A DNA stretch of 64,000 nt from Chondrus crispus (taxonomy: Eukaryota > Rhodophyta > Florideophyceae > Gigartinales > Gigartinaceae). Each line of letters opens with the position of its first letter. Position 1 is the stretch's first letter. The notes beneath the pieces are model-generated. The model was not told where the DNA came from. It made no database searches and was given only the letters and a program-made list of their open reading frames with translations. Made by a program: the position numbers and the translations under genes. The stretch covers positions 377,451-441,450 of the forward strand of contig NW_005179326.1 in NCBI RefSeq assembly GCF_000350225.1, in the 5' to 3' direction. Below, piece after piece: positions 1 through 10,242 of the stretch.

Positions 1-756
1 TGAAAGGACATGCATGTCGAAGACCAGATCCCAGCTACGCAATGATGCAGCCCCCAAAGTCCAGAAACGGCTCTCCACGAAAAGGCGGTGATGCAGCTGG
101 GTGAACAGCTCGAAATGTTATTGTTAACTCCACACAACTCGACTGATACTCTGCTTTCTTCGAAACCGTTGATCGGTTCTCTAAGTTGTAATGCGACACA
201 ATCCCACTTTACATAATGAATCGTACTACGAATTTACATGGCCGAATGACGCTTTTAAGGTTTAAGAATATCCTGCTGTGCGTAGTTACCCAGAGTAGTT
301 CCTGGTGAGAAGTCATTAGAAAGAATTCCAAATTTATTCTTCGACATCCGCATTTCGGTTCGCGTCATTGTTGCATGGGCCTGGCCCGGTCGTAAAATGG
401 GCTGCAAGAAATTGCTTTCTCGTCTTCTGGCCCGTTATTCACGCTAGGATTATGTAATCTGTAGACAGCCAATGGCGAACTGAAGCATGCAGGATTCTTG
501 AAATGAAAGACGATTCAAAAAATGACAGGACGGAAGCAAAATACTCTGGATCCGGTACGGTAGACCTGATTGAGTTGGGCAAATGATGGTTACGTAATAA
601 AGATGTTGATCTTGATTTCCTGTAGAATGGGACACGACGATGAAACGACCATGTCGCGAAAACAGGGGGCTGTGTTTGGACAGCCGGATAAGTTTACCTT
701 GACCGACGGACCAACGCCGTGCTCGCCTAAAAACATAGAGAACACTGCGACATCTT
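1..756. other. No gene recognised
   Basis: I see no convincing coding region, RNA gene or repeat in this stretch. Short open frames exist (for example 570-791 on plus) but have no recognisable motif. It is the 3' flank of the decarboxylase that ends at 757, so its right part may hold that gene's 3' UTR. Confidence 0.5.
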
Positions 757-2703
757 TCACCGTGTGCACACCCGCCTGGTCAAAACTTTAAGGATTTGAA
801 TCAAGTGGCCCATATGTTCCTTTGTCACATTAACGTTCATAGGGAAAGACTTTAACGCGAAAATCTCACTTTGAGTGACTTTGACGTCACCATCGGGATA
901 CTGCGTTTTGCGAAACCCGGAAGAGTAGTTACAGCACGGGGCGTACAATCCGTCAATTTTTTGCCCGCTTCTCACAAATTCCCAGATTTGGTCTGCGAGG
1001 TCCTTTTGCAATGCGTTATGGCGGTCCAGCTCGGCGCGCGTTTTCTCGCTTGCATCGGACATCTCTTTTGCATATTGCCGTTCCGCATCGATGCCCTCCG
1101 GATAAACGCGAAACACAGTCACCAGCCCGCAGTCAGCCGCATTGCAGCACGTGATCGATGGTTCAGATTTAATGATCGAGCGCAGATAGCGCGACATCTC
1201 TACGACGCCTCCGAGAATAACACGAAAGCCTGCCAATCCAAAGTAATTTAGCGTAGCCCATGCTGCAAGTGCTGGGGCAGCGGAGCGAGATACCTCTAAG
1301 GAGTACAAACCCGGATTGTATGGAGTGCGATTGTGGATGTAGGCAGACTTTGTGCGACTCATAGTGCTTTCAAAGTGCGCGAAATCGCGGACCATGAACA
1401 AAGAGGTTGTGTACGGGGCCCAGCCTGTCTTGTGAAAATCGATAGCGATTGCATCTGCGTGCTGTATCGTTGACATTTTCTCATAGGTGACACGGAGAGC
1501 GTTGTTCACATCATGCGAGAACTGGAGGGGGTTGGCTTCAAAATCGTAGCCGCGAAAGGAGAGGAATGCCCAACCAGAGACGGAATCGCAATAAATGAGG
1601 GGCTTGTTAAACCCGGGGGGGTTAGGGTATTTTTCAACGAGTGCTGCCACCTTGTCAACAGGATCAATTGCCATAGCGTCTGTGGTTCCCATTGTGCATA
1701 CAATGGAGACGACCGGTATGTGGTCCCTCTGGCAAGCCTGCAAGCGAGCCTCCAAATCGTCCATGTCCATCTCATTGTAAGGTTCTGTGGTTGCGACCTC
1801 GACGACAGATTCTGTACCAAGGCCGAGCCAGTCTGCAGTGATCTTGCTGGCGTAATGTCCCTGCTGAGAGCAGATAATGTTTACCCGTGTGGAGTAGAGG
1901 CCGTTTGTGCGGATGTCTCGGTTGCTCATCACAAAATTGAGCGCGTATTTGATGCCGTAGAGATAACATCCCGCTCCGCCATATGTGAAGATGCCGCCGG
2001 AATGAGCTGGATCCCATGCATCGATCAAGCGAGTGATCATTGCGATGCTTTCTTTCTCGGCGCGGATCGTGTTCCAAGCGCTATGCCCCGCGATGAAATT
2101 TTGGGACGTACAGTTTGCGAGCAATGCGGCGATAATGGCTGCTTTGTTTGGATGCGGGATGACGTTGAACTGAAAGTGAGGATGTGCTGTGTTGTTCATA
2201 CTGTCGAAAAGAGCAACGAGTTGGGACACGACAGTGTCGAGGGGGGTGGTGTTCTCCGCGATGGTGGCAGCGGTCGTGGTGACATGAGATGCGAACTCAA
2301 GAGGGTTGCCGTAGAAGACGGGACAATCTGGCTTGTTGTGCTTCAATTCGTCGAGAAGAGCGAGGGCATGAGTGACTTCTGAACGGAAGGGGTCTTTCGG
2401 ATTTGCGTAATAGCAAGGGAAGGCGTTTGTCATCTGTTGACGGAGACGAGCCCATGCTGGGCACTCCGTGGTCCTAGGGACATCACGGGGGCTACCGCTA
2501 CTTTCGACGCCTCGATGAAAGTCGTTTTGAGCATCCATCGAGCTGCCAAAGGAACGACCGGGGCTCCGAAGTGAGGAGAGATAGTTTCTGCCTGTATGTG
2601 CAGCGTTTTGCATACACAGTCTCTCCAGTCTATTGGACTTACTTGACCCATCGTGCATGAGGCCATTCCGCTTCTCCAGTGTTGACACTGACATCAATCT
2701 CAT
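757..2703 (-). CDS. Group II PLP-dependent amino-acid decarboxylase
   Basis: Cytosolic-type enzyme expected to decarboxylate an amino acid (glutamate, aromatic amino acid or diaminobutyrate type; substrate not decidable by eye) using pyridoxal phosphate. Seen: a glycine-rich cofactor region TYGGAGCYLYGIKYAL about 240 residues in, a conserved Asp in YCDSVSGW, then DFHKTGW, whose Lys is the expected Schiff-base residue (about residue 425). The frame is uninterrupted and intronless. It stays open upstream to about 2850, but only with a GTG there; the first in-frame ATG is at 2701-2703 (648 codons), with further ATGs at 2694, 2658, 2613 and 2538. The first 100 or so residues are poorly conserved-looking and Ser/Arg-rich, so the true start could be lower or the N-terminus could be a leader. 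Neighbours are transposons on the right; a tandem repeat lies just upstream. This is the only intact gene of ordinary metabolism in the window. Family call is firm, substrate is not. Confidence 0.85.
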   Translation of the reverse strand: MRLMSVSTLEKRNGLMHDGSSKSNRLERLCMQNAAHTGRNYLSSLRSPGRSFGSSMDAQNDFHRGVESSGSPRDVPRTTECPAWARLRQQMTNAFPCYYANPKDPFRSEVTHALALLDELKHNKPDCPVFYGNPLEFASHVTTTAATIAENTTPLDTVVSQLVALFDSMNNTAHPHFQFNVIPHPNKAAIIAALLANCTSQNFIAGHSAWNTIRAEKESIAMITRLIDAWDPAHSGGIFTYGGAGCYLYGIKYALNFVMSNRDIRTNGLYSTRVNIICSQQGHYASKITADWLGLGTESVVEVATTEPYNEMDMDDLEARLQACQRDHIPVVSIVCTMGTTDAMAIDPVDKVAALVEKYPNPPGFNKPLIYCDSVSGWAFLSFRGYDFEANPLQFSHDVNNALRVTYEKMSTIQHADAIAIDFHKTGWAPYTTSLFMVRDFAHFESTMSRTKSAYIHNRTPYNPGLYSLEVSRSAAPALAAWATLNYFGLAGFRVILGGVVEMSRYLRSIIKSEPSITCCNAADCGLVTVFRVYPEGIDAERQYAKEMSDASEKTRAELDRHNALQKDLADQIWEFVRSGQKIDGLYAPCCNYSSGFRKTQYPDGDVKVTQSEIFALKSFPMNVNVTKEHMGHLIQILKVLTRRVCTR

Positions 2704-2863
2704 AATCTGTGACCAGAATTTGAGGTTCTGCTCTACTGTAAAGCAACCTACGGCCGAGGGTAACCTGTTTTTGCTGAATTGGAAGAAAAGTGTTAAGTCG
2801 AAGCTCGCACCAAAATACCGAGGGTCCAATGCTCCGTCTGGTAGATTCACTGTAATGCTAGTA

Positions 2864-2965
2864 CTGCATCAACGTTTGCATCAACGTTTGCATCAACGTT
2901 TGTTTTGATGTGAGGCTGCATCAACGTTTGTTTTGATGCATCTGCATCAACGTTTGTTTTGATTT
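2864..2965. repeat. Tandem 12-bp and 22-bp repeat upstream of decarboxylase
   Basis: Three head-to-tail copies of GCATCAACGTTT-type 12-mers are followed by three copies of a 22-bp unit, CTGCATCAACGTTTGTTTTG plus AT. The larger unit contains inverted arms TGCATCAA and TTGATGCA, so it can fold as an 8-bp hairpin. It lies about 160 bp upstream of the first ATG of the decarboxylase, in its presumed promoter or leader. Confidence 0.8.
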
Positions 2966-3185
2966 GAGGGTTCTGTCTGCCATTGATTTGTACAAAATTT
3001 GTACAAAATCAATACTGTAGCTTGCCAATGCAGAGGCAATTTGCTACTGTGGATGCTGGAAATTCCAAGTTGCAAGTTGCAAGTTGGCTCAAAGTTAGAA
3101 CCGACCAACTTGAACAGTGGACCCCTTGTAAATTATTTGATCTGTCAGAGCCCGTGAGACTTTCTCCATAGACGGAAGAAGTTTT

Positions 3186-3638
3186 TGTCGGGAGACCGAC
3201 CGAAAAGGGGGCGGTCCAGAGGGGATTTTAGTAAAGGGTAAAAGGGTGGTAAATAGGGTTACGTTAAAGGGAGGGGGAAGAGCAGCAGGGTATTGCCTCG
3301 GAACCGCTACAGTTGGTGAGCACGGTCAGGGGACGGGGTTGTCGGGTTGATGGTTCAGGTGATCGAATATGCTGAGGTCGAAGACGAGTAGCGTCTTCGA
3401 CCTGGCTTTATAGTCCTATTGACTCTACAACAAAAGTAGGCGCACTACCATAAAAGGGAGGTTGCGCCACCCACGAAATATGTCTAAACGGTTACACCCT
3501 AAAACATGTAGAATTGTAGGTGGCACGTCCTTAAGGGACTCTATAATTGATAGCTAAATATAGCCTACATAATCCCTGAATTGATATTGATAACATAGAA
3601 GTGTGATATCTACTGTAGTCTATTCAATAAGTCTAACA
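3186..3638 (-). repeat. Copia 3' LTR
   Basis: 453-bp long terminal repeat, TG...CA, nearly identical to 9704-10156 (two substitutions seen: A/G in the ATGTCTRAACGG stretch and A/G in GCTAAATRTAGCC). It contains the recurring CTACTGTAGT motif near 3621. Confidence 0.95.
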
Positions 3639-3650
3639 CTCCCCAAACTT
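3639..3650 (-). promoter_or_regulatory. Polypurine tract of copia element
   Basis: On the minus strand the run GTTTGGGGAG abuts the TG of the 3' LTR, the expected place for the plus-strand primer in reverse transcription. Confidence 0.65.
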
Positions 3651-3672
3651 TTTCGTGACATATGTCATGTGT

Positions 3673-6600
3673 TCACGAATTGCGATTGATCCACTGTTCG
3701 ATAGGATGTGTAAGAATTGACCGTTGTATCATCTCGATCAGTATATCACTTTTCTTCACCTTGGTCAAAGAATCTGCGGGGTTGTGTTCGGAGCGAATGA
3801 AGCCTATGGCGTGCAGTTCGTGTCTCTGGTATGCATCCTTGACAACTTTAACATCGATCATTAGTCGCCTTTCGGATGTTATCTTTGCTTTAGTGATAAC
3901 ATCAAACAGGGATAGACTATCCGTAAGCATAACGATCGGAATGTCGAGCGATGTCATGGTGTGAAGATCGTTTTTCATTGCGAAGGCCATATCGAAAGCG
4001 TCAGCAAAGGCCATTGTTTCGCTTCCTAGGACAGATCTGGAAACGCGTTTGGATTTGTGCGACGACCAGAACAATGGTTGGCAATTATCATTTGCATTAG
4101 CAAGGAAAATGATATATCCTAACTGAGAAGATCCGTCAAGGTTGTTTCCGTATGATGCATCGGAATAGACTTGTAACCGAAGACTTTTGTGGTCCAATTT
4201 AGGGAATTTGAGGACCTGATCTGTACTGGCAAGGAGATGTTTTACCACAGAATTAAGTCCCTTGCAGTACTTCGTGGGGTCCGAGTTGAAGATTTCTTCA
4301 GTAACCTGAGCTGCCTGTGCAATAGAGCATGTAATATCCGGACGGGACTGAGTGGCCCAAGAGAGTTGGGCACGAAGTGAGCGAAAGTCTTTGAAAGAAG
4401 CTTCCTTACTGATGTTCTTAATCTTGGAGATATAGTGCTTCTGATGTACTTGGAATCCGTTAGGTGTGGATTCAATCTTAATGCCTGCAAATTGGACCTT
4501 GTCGTAGTCCCTCGGTCGACATTTAAATTTCCTTTCGACACACTTGGCCTGTTGACAAAACTCTTCAGTGCCGGCTTGTAGACAGTCATCAACATAAGTA
4601 GCACATAGCCCAGTAAGCTTCTCTCTAATTCGTTTGAAGAAGAAGGCGGCATCGGTTACACTGGCTTTCATCCCAAGTTCCTTCTCTAGATGATGCTTTA
4701 ACGTTCTACCCCAGTAGTCACCACTATCGGCTAGTCCATACAACGGCTTGAGTAGTTTCAAGAGTTGATTAGAATCCAAGTCGAACTCAGATGAGGGTTT
4801 AACGTAGACATCACGGGAGAGCTCTTCCGTACTCTGCAAATATGCCTGTGTGACATCTGTTGAGAAGAGTCTAAAGTCAAAAAGAGCAGCAAGACCGACA
4901 AGTAGTTTGACGCTGAACTGTCGTGCCGTTGAGGTGTCGTGAACGAATGACCGTTTCATCTTGTCCTTGTGGCCTTGTACAACGTATCGGGCTTTCCATA
5001 CTTCCTTGTTTGTTCCAGAGTCTTTTATGGCGAGGACGAATCGTCCATTTAAGATGTTTGCGTTTTCTGGAACTTCATCGCGAAGCACTACCTTCCAAGT
5101 ACCTCTTTCGATCAGTCCTTCTATTTCCTCTCGTTTAGCATTATCAAATTGTTGTGCACGAGGATCATTGGGATGTATAACTTCAGTAAGAAGGACGTTA
5201 TTGGGTGGATATGAGGCTTTGCCACTACGGAATGGAGCAGTTTGCTGGTGGAGAATAGATTCGGGGGAAGCGTAGTATGGCTTGATTTGATAAGCGTTGA
5301 ACGTTTGTCGATAAGTTCCTTCGCTGTTCTGAACAGTTATCATTCGTCCGTGAACATTGCAAACAAGGAATGGACCAATCCATTGCTTCTCTTGCTCAGA
5401 AAAGACTAGAATCTCGTCTCCAAGATTGTACACACGATCGGAGGCTGGAGGGATGTTCCGATTCAGAGCAGCTAGTACACGTCGTTCTGCGATGATTGCG
5501 TTCATTTCCATCTGCGCTGTTGAAAGCATTTGCATTCTTTCTCGCTGCGAAGGTATTTCCGCACTTATGATTGGGAAGCGTGGAACAATTCCGAAGACTA
5601 ATAGAGAAGGGACTAGACCGTTCTCTCCGATTGTGTCGTTCATTGCTTTCACTGCAATTTTCAGAAGAATAATAGGGGAAGCGTCTGGGAAGTCCGCTCG
5701 TACTTTTCTATAAATCCTTCGCAGCGGTCCGTGAAGGCGTTCGCCAATTCCTAACGAGGAATGGGCTTTTACACCAGATATGCGAAGTTGGATGCCAGAT
5801 TGTGAAGTTATCTTGCGCCATCGGTCAGAAGTGAATGCGGATCCCTGGTCAACGCGAAGTCGATTAGGGAGGCCAGTATACATGGTACACCAGGCTTCCA
5901 CGAAGGCTAGCCAGATACCTTCAACGCTTTGTCCATAAGTGGCGCCATGAGCGTCGAGAAAGATGGCCGATGAAAATCTAGTGGCTGTGTCGATGACGTG
6001 AAGCACTGCCTTTCCATCTAAAAACATCAAGTCAATAGACAGCTCGTCTCCTAACTTTAGTTCTTGTTCATTTGGTAGCGATACCATGAAGCGTACGGGA
6101 GTGGGGCCTAGTCGTTGACAAGTGTCACAAGCAGCTTGCAAAGATTCCAAAAACTGCTTGGTGGCTTCATCTGCTTCAAAAGGGCGAGCAAGGCGAAGTA
6201 GGTTCATCAATTTCTCTGAGGTGGGATGAGAAAAACCACGGTGGAGCTTGATGAGTTCGGCCTTTGTGAAGTGAGTCTTGAATGACTGGTTCCATTCCAG
6301 ATAGATGTGACCCAGCTTACGCTGAAGGGGCACGTCGAGTCCAAGCTTTGGGGAACGGAGAACGTTTTTGACGCTATCAATGAACATGTGGTACTTGTCC
6401 AAGAGGTCAATTCCAATAAGAAAGGGGACATTAGCCTTGACGATGTCCACGTTTTCACGAATAAGGTACCTATCAGCAATAGGAATAGAGATGTTCATGG
6501 TTCCAAGGGATGATTGGATATCGTTGCCAAACCTGAAGTGAATGGGGCTGGGTTTGGGCTTGAATTTGGTGCCAGTGAAGCGACAGTACGCTTTGGCTTG

Positions 6601-6873
6601 TGCGAGGCCAATGACGGTTCGTTGGGCACCAGTATCGAGACATGCGCCATCCCATTTCGGCTTGTGATTGGGCGTGTTGGCATGTGGAAGACTACGCCTT
6701 CCATTGGTGTGGAATACAGTATGGATCTCTTTGTGTTTCCTCCGATATATATGGAGTCGTGTTCTGCGAGCTCGATTAGATCGGCGGGTGATTTTGAACT
6801 TACACTGCTTTTTACTGCAGACAGTCGCAAAGAAAATGTGTTTACTTTGCGGGTGTTGACTGCTGTTACTCAA
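3673..6873 (-). CDS. Copia Pol polyprotein (protease, integrase, RT, RNase H)
   Basis: About 1066 codons. Protease DTGA at residues 80-83; integrase zinc-binding H211/H216 and C249/C252, catalytic D281, D342 and E378 (35 residues between the last two); reverse transcriptase YVDD at 760-763; RNase H Asp 904, Glu 952 and Asp 985. The order integrase before RT marks Ty1/copia. There is no ATG at the beginning: the frame opens at a TTG that overlaps the gag stop (TTTTTGAG across 6870-6876), and lies -1 relative to gag. Slippage of the TTT codon back by one at TTT-TGA would give a Gag-Pol fusion; this is inference. No internal stop or frameshift is seen, so the enzyme could be functional. Confidence 0.92.
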   Translation of the reverse strand: MSNSSQHPQSKHIFFATVCSKKQCKFKITRRSNRARRTRLHIYRRKHKEIHTVFHTNGRRSLPHANTPNHKPKWDGACLDTGAQRTVIGLAQAKAYCRFTGTKFKPKPSPIHFRFGNDIQSSLGTMNISIPIADRYLIRENVDIVKANVPFLIGIDLLDKYHMFIDSVKNVLRSPKLGLDVPLQRKLGHIYLEWNQSFKTHFTKAELIKLHRGFSHPTSEKLMNLLRLARPFEADEATKQFLESLQAACDTCQRLGPTPVRFMVSLPNEQELKLGDELSIDLMFLDGKAVLHVIDTATRFSSAIFLDAHGATYGQSVEGIWLAFVEAWCTMYTGLPNRLRVDQGSAFTSDRWRKITSQSGIQLRISGVKAHSSLGIGERLHGPLRRIYRKVRADFPDASPIILLKIAVKAMNDTIGENGLVPSLLVFGIVPRFPIISAEIPSQRERMQMLSTAQMEMNAIIAERRVLAALNRNIPPASDRVYNLGDEILVFSEQEKQWIGPFLVCNVHGRMITVQNSEGTYRQTFNAYQIKPYYASPESILHQQTAPFRSGKASYPPNNVLLTEVIHPNDPRAQQFDNAKREEIEGLIERGTWKVVLRDEVPENANILNGRFVLAIKDSGTNKEVWKARYVVQGHKDKMKRSFVHDTSTARQFSVKLLVGLAALFDFRLFSTDVTQAYLQSTEELSRDVYVKPSSEFDLDSNQLLKLLKPLYGLADSGDYWGRTLKHHLEKELGMKASVTDAAFFFKRIREKLTGLCATYVDDCLQAGTEEFCQQAKCVERKFKCRPRDYDKVQFAGIKIESTPNGFQVHQKHYISKIKNISKEASFKDFRSLRAQLSWATQSRPDITCSIAQAAQVTEEIFNSDPTKYCKGLNSVVKHLLASTDQVLKFPKLDHKSLRLQVYSDASYGNNLDGSSQLGYIIFLANANDNCQPLFWSSHKSKRVSRSVLGSETMAFADAFDMAFAMKNDLHTMTSLDIPIVMLTDSLSLFDVITKAKITSERRLMIDVKVVKDAYQRHELHAIGFIRSEHNPADSLTKVKKSDILIEMIQRSILTHPIEQWINRNS

Positions 6874-8440
6874 AAATCCATTGGATCCAGATTATCTACA
6901 GTATCCCACAGTACTTCTTCTTCTTTCAGTGGCGTGTGTACGACTTGATGATGTGTCACAGCCTGATCTGCGACATCGTCATCATCGCTGAAGGTGAAAT
7001 CATTGAGAATCACTTCACCGGGGTCATGTTGTGGTTCGTCTGCGAAAGCTGCGAAATCGATCTCATTCGTACCTAGGGCATGTTCGGCTTGCTCACATAG
7101 CTCGTAGAGGATGCGTTTCGCTGGTCTGGTCTGTAACATGTGGCTGACATTCTTCCTGAGAGCTAAGGGCTTGGGACAGTCCCGAATGAGATGAAATTCA
7201 CTTCCACAGTTGTGGCAAGCGCGAATGGTTCCGAATCGATCTGCACTATTCATGGTTTGGTGGTGACTCGCATGTCGGGGAGGATAAGGCGTCATGGGAT
7301 TGGAAGAAGCAGGTCGGGGAGGATAAGGCGTCCTGGGATTGGAAGAAGCAGATCCTGGACGGCGGGGGATGCCATACGTGTTCTGACGCTGAAAATGAAT
7401 GCCAGGGATTACAGGCATTGGTTGGTTACGGTGTACGTCATTGTGATCACGATGGCGCCCTTCTTTCTGCTTCTGTTCTTGTAACCAAGCGGCATCAAGG
7501 GCAGTATAGAGCTGTTGGAACGTCCAAGGAGGTATGGCAGCCAAACTTTGAGTCAGCACGCTCTTGGCCCATTCGACTCCAATTACGGCGTCGTGCAAAT
7601 ACTCAGTTTTGTCTTGCTCCGATTGGTGCGTTGGAGGGCCTTGTGGAGTATACTTTGTGATTGTTTCACGAAGTTCTTCCAATGCTTCTGAGACAGGGAC
7701 TCGTTTTGTCTCCATAATTCGCGAAAGTCGGAGGTTTTGGAGGAGTTTGCGAACCCTATTCTGTCGCGTAAGACTATTAAACTCGGCAACCATGAGTGAA
7801 GCGGCTGCGTTAAATTCTTGCGCGTTGCGGATAACGTGGGAGCGGTAGAATCGCTTAGCTTCTCCATCAAAGACGTTGTGAAAGAATCGAAGCATTTGCT
7901 CATCACTGAGGTGAAAATCCTCAGCACAATCACGGTAGTTGCTGATTGCATCCTGAACATCCTCCCCAATTTTCCCGGTGTATCGGTCGTCCTTCTTGAA
8001 CGGGACGATATGTTGTGCGCAATCTTGGAGTTGGGCGGGTCGTGGGACTGAGGGAAAGATTGCTGGCTTCCATGTGTAGAGCCAATGGAGGAGCTGGTGA
8101 GACTTTGGTTGGCAAGCATACGGTCTGCATTGTCCACATAGATCATGTTAACTAGACCGTGAGAAATGCGGTTAGTGGAGGGGTGCGCGGTGTACGACAA
8201 TCCCTTAACCACTAGGTAGTCTCGAATAAGGCGATATAGAACAGTAGGGCCTCGTAACATCTCCCTTGAGTATAGAACTTCAGGGGGAAGATCTGCACGG
8301 AGGTTACTAACACAAACATCTGGGTCAGGTTGGGGGTCCGCCATAACATGGAGAGCGATCGTAGCCTTGACATCGCATTGGATCATGGATCGGGGGTCAT
8401 AGCTTGACAAAGCATCTCGGATTCCATTTAGAGTAGCCAT
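6870..8440 (-). CDS. Copia Gag, in two overlapping frames (-1 shift)
   Basis: Starts at ATG 8440. The first frame reads at least to about 7970; the second, -1 relative to the first, carries the rest and ends at TGA 6870-6872. The second frame includes the zinc knuckle C-x2-C-x4-H-x4-C (CHNCGSEFHLIRDC) and a Pro/Arg-rich repeat of about 15 residues. The upstream frame stays open to 7583 and the downstream frame is open from about 8150, so the two overlap by more than 500 bp and the exact switch point is uncertain. A canonical slippery heptamer G-GGA-AAA lies in the first frame at 7976-7970 and would give the right -1 product, but a one-base indel in the copy is equally possible. Gag would form the capsid-like particle and bind the RNA. 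Confidence 0.75.
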
Positions 8441-8587
8441 ATTAAAAATTATTGCAAAATTATAATTAAAATGGTTCCGGGCTAAACGCGAATGTTAACC
8501 TCGAAAAATGTTTCTGTAGTAGCGTGCCGAGTGTACTACGTGTAAACGTGTGGTGTTTTGTACCCGTAGTAGTACGCCGGACTGTCT

Positions 8588-8703
8588 GACAAGTGTCCCT
8601 TTTTAGTTGGATTTGTAGTGCCAAGTGTCCGTTTACAGTTGGTTTTGTAGGGCCAAGTGTCTGTTCACGGTTGGTCTTGTGGGGACAAGTGTCCGTTTAC
8701 AGT
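8588..8703. repeat. 32-bp tandem repeat in copia leader
   Basis: Three full units of 32 bp (8588, 8620, 8652), each beginning GMCAAGTGTC, and a partial fourth from 8684. They lie between the zinc-finger ORF and gag, in the position where an internal leader, ribosome entry or dimerisation signal might sit. Function unknown. Confidence 0.8.
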
Positions 8704-8726
8704 GGTGCCAAGTAAAAGGTTAAACT

Positions 8727-9431
8727 TTAATTCGAGCGGCGCGTGCGGCGTACTTTTCTAATAGCACGGTGGTGTATCGTCCCACTGTAGTGCTGCTCCG
8801 CGTCGTGCCCGTTTCCGAAACGACGGTCACACACGTGGCACGTCAGGCGGGCAGTGGGATACGCAGCAGCTGCTACTGAGCGACGATGGCCGATACCTGC
8901 CTCGTGCGCACGACGTTGTCTATAGCTAGGGAACGTGCGCGCACAGGGGTGGCAGGGGTACACGCGTGGGCGGCGAGGGGGCGGATTCGCTCGTCGATGC
9001 TCGCGTTGTGTCGAAACGCGAAATATATGTAGTGCGCGACCTTCGTCGAGGTCGGACGAAGGCGCAGCGGGGGTCGAAGATTCTTCTTCAGAGGCCTCGA
9101 TGGCCTCTATGTCGACCAACGGCGGCGCCGAAAACAGCGTAGAATCGGAAATACAGTCCGTGCGCGCGACGGGAGATACGGGCGGAGTAGTGTCGTAGCG
9201 CGGGGGAGTACGTGAGGAGTACAGGACGGGCGGCGTCTCGGCGAAGGAGGACAGGCGACCACGGGGCGGCGAGCTTGACGGACGGACACGGGGCGGCGAA
9301 CCTGAGTGCGTAGACTCAGTAGCCCGATACGGCGGCGGAGATACGGCGGCGGAAATGCGGGCTTTGGCGGCGGCGATGCGGCGTTCCCGAATTACGTCGG
9401 GGTGGTTGCTAGGCCGTTTTACGCGTGCCAT
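8727..9431 (-). CDS. C2H2 zinc-finger ORF inside copia element, upstream of gag
   Basis: 234 codons from ATG 9431. The first 150 residues are Pro/Ser/Arg-rich and probably disordered, with an acidic patch near 108-130. Two C2H2 fingers follow: C160-x2-C163-x12-H176-x5-H182 and C198-x2-C201-x12-H214-x5-H220. The His spacing of five is the wider form seen in some RNA-binding or U1-like fingers. The ORF is very GC-rich compared with gag-pol, which suggests a separate origin. It is the first ORF after the 5' LTR in the sense direction. Classical copia elements have no such ORF. It may be a captured host gene or an accessory nucleic-acid-binding protein. No recognised family beyond the fingers. 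Confidence 0.7.
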   Translation of the reverse strand: MARVKRPSNHPDVIRERRIAAAKARISAAVSPPPYRATESTHSGSPPRVRPSSSPPRGRLSSFAETPPVLYSSRTPPRYDTTPPVSPVARTDCISDSTLFSAPPLVDIEAIEASEEESSTPAAPSSDLDEGRALHIFRVSTQREHRRANPPPRRPRVYPCHPCARTFPSYRQRRAHEAGIGHRRSVAAAAYPTARLTCHVCDRRFGNGHDAEQHYSGTIHHRAIRKVRRTRRSN

Positions 9432-9703
9432 AAACTACTGCACTATTGTGCCAGGCGTACGGTAGAGTTTACAGTACGCCCAAATGTATAACCTCTATTG
9501 CCAAACTATACAGTAGTAATGACAATAAAAGTTAGGGACAAAGTGGTTTTCTCAAAAATTTCTTGATTTCCAATTCGGCGAAGTAGATAAGGCGGCCTTG
9601 TTAACGATGCGCAAAGAGCTTGAATCGGCGGTATAATAAGGCAGGTCTTATCAGCGGAGCGGGGCAGGACCAAATGGGGGCGGTGGTCCCTTAAACTTAT
9701 AAG

Positions 9704-10156
9704 TGTCGGGAGACCGACCGAAAAGGGGGCGGTCCAGAGGGGATTTTAGTAAAGGGTAAAAGGGTGGTAAATAGGGTTACGTTAAAGGGAGGGGGAAGAG
9801 CAGCAGGGTATTGCCTCGGAACCGCTACAGTTGGTGAGCACGGTCAGGGGACGGGGTTGTCGGGTTGATGGTTCAGGTGATCGAATATGCTGAGGTCGAA
9901 GACGAGTAGCGTCTTCGACCTGGCTTTATAGTCCTATTGACTCTACAACAAAAGTAGGCGCACTACCATAAAAGGGAGGTTGCGCCACCCACGAAATATG
10001 TCTGAACGGTTACACCCTAAAACATGTAGAATTGTAGGTGGCACGTCCTTAAGGGACTCTATAATTGATAGCTAAATGTAGCCTACATAATCCCTGAATT
10101 GATATTGATAACATAGAAGTGTGATATCTACTGTAGTCTATTCAATAAGTCTAACA
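9704..10156 (-). repeat. Copia 5' LTR
   Basis: 453-bp LTR that should hold the promoter for the minus-strand element. Just inside it (9685-9703) the minus strand reads CTTATAAGTTTAAGGGACCA; this may be a primer-binding site for an internal, anticodon-loop part of a tRNA as in Drosophila copia, but I cannot name the tRNA. Confidence 0.95.
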
Positions 10157-10242
10157 GTTTTGGCCATCAAAATGCTATGATTGTGATCGTACTGGACTAC
10201 AGTAGTGGGTTTTCGGGCTCTCATTTATCATACATCACATTA

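Larger units (their letters stand above)
3186..10156 (-). mobile_element. Complete Ty1/copia LTR retrotransposon with extra zinc-finger ORF
   Basis: A 6971-bp element with 453-bp direct repeats (3186-3638 and 9704-10156), each starting TG and ending CA, and a 5-bp target duplication GTTTT at 3181-3185 and 10157-10161. The LTRs differ at only two positions I can find, so insertion was recent. The sense strand is minus: 5' LTR on the right, then a C2H2 zinc-finger ORF (8727-9431), a gag region (8440-6870) and pol in protease-integrase-RT-RNase H order, which is the copia order. A polypurine tract precedes the 3' LTR. It may still be active apart from the frame change in gag. Confidence 0.95.

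Noticed and set aside
871-2382. Plus-strand open frames opposite the decarboxylase
   Set aside because: They are the antisense shadow of a clear PLP-dependent decarboxylase.
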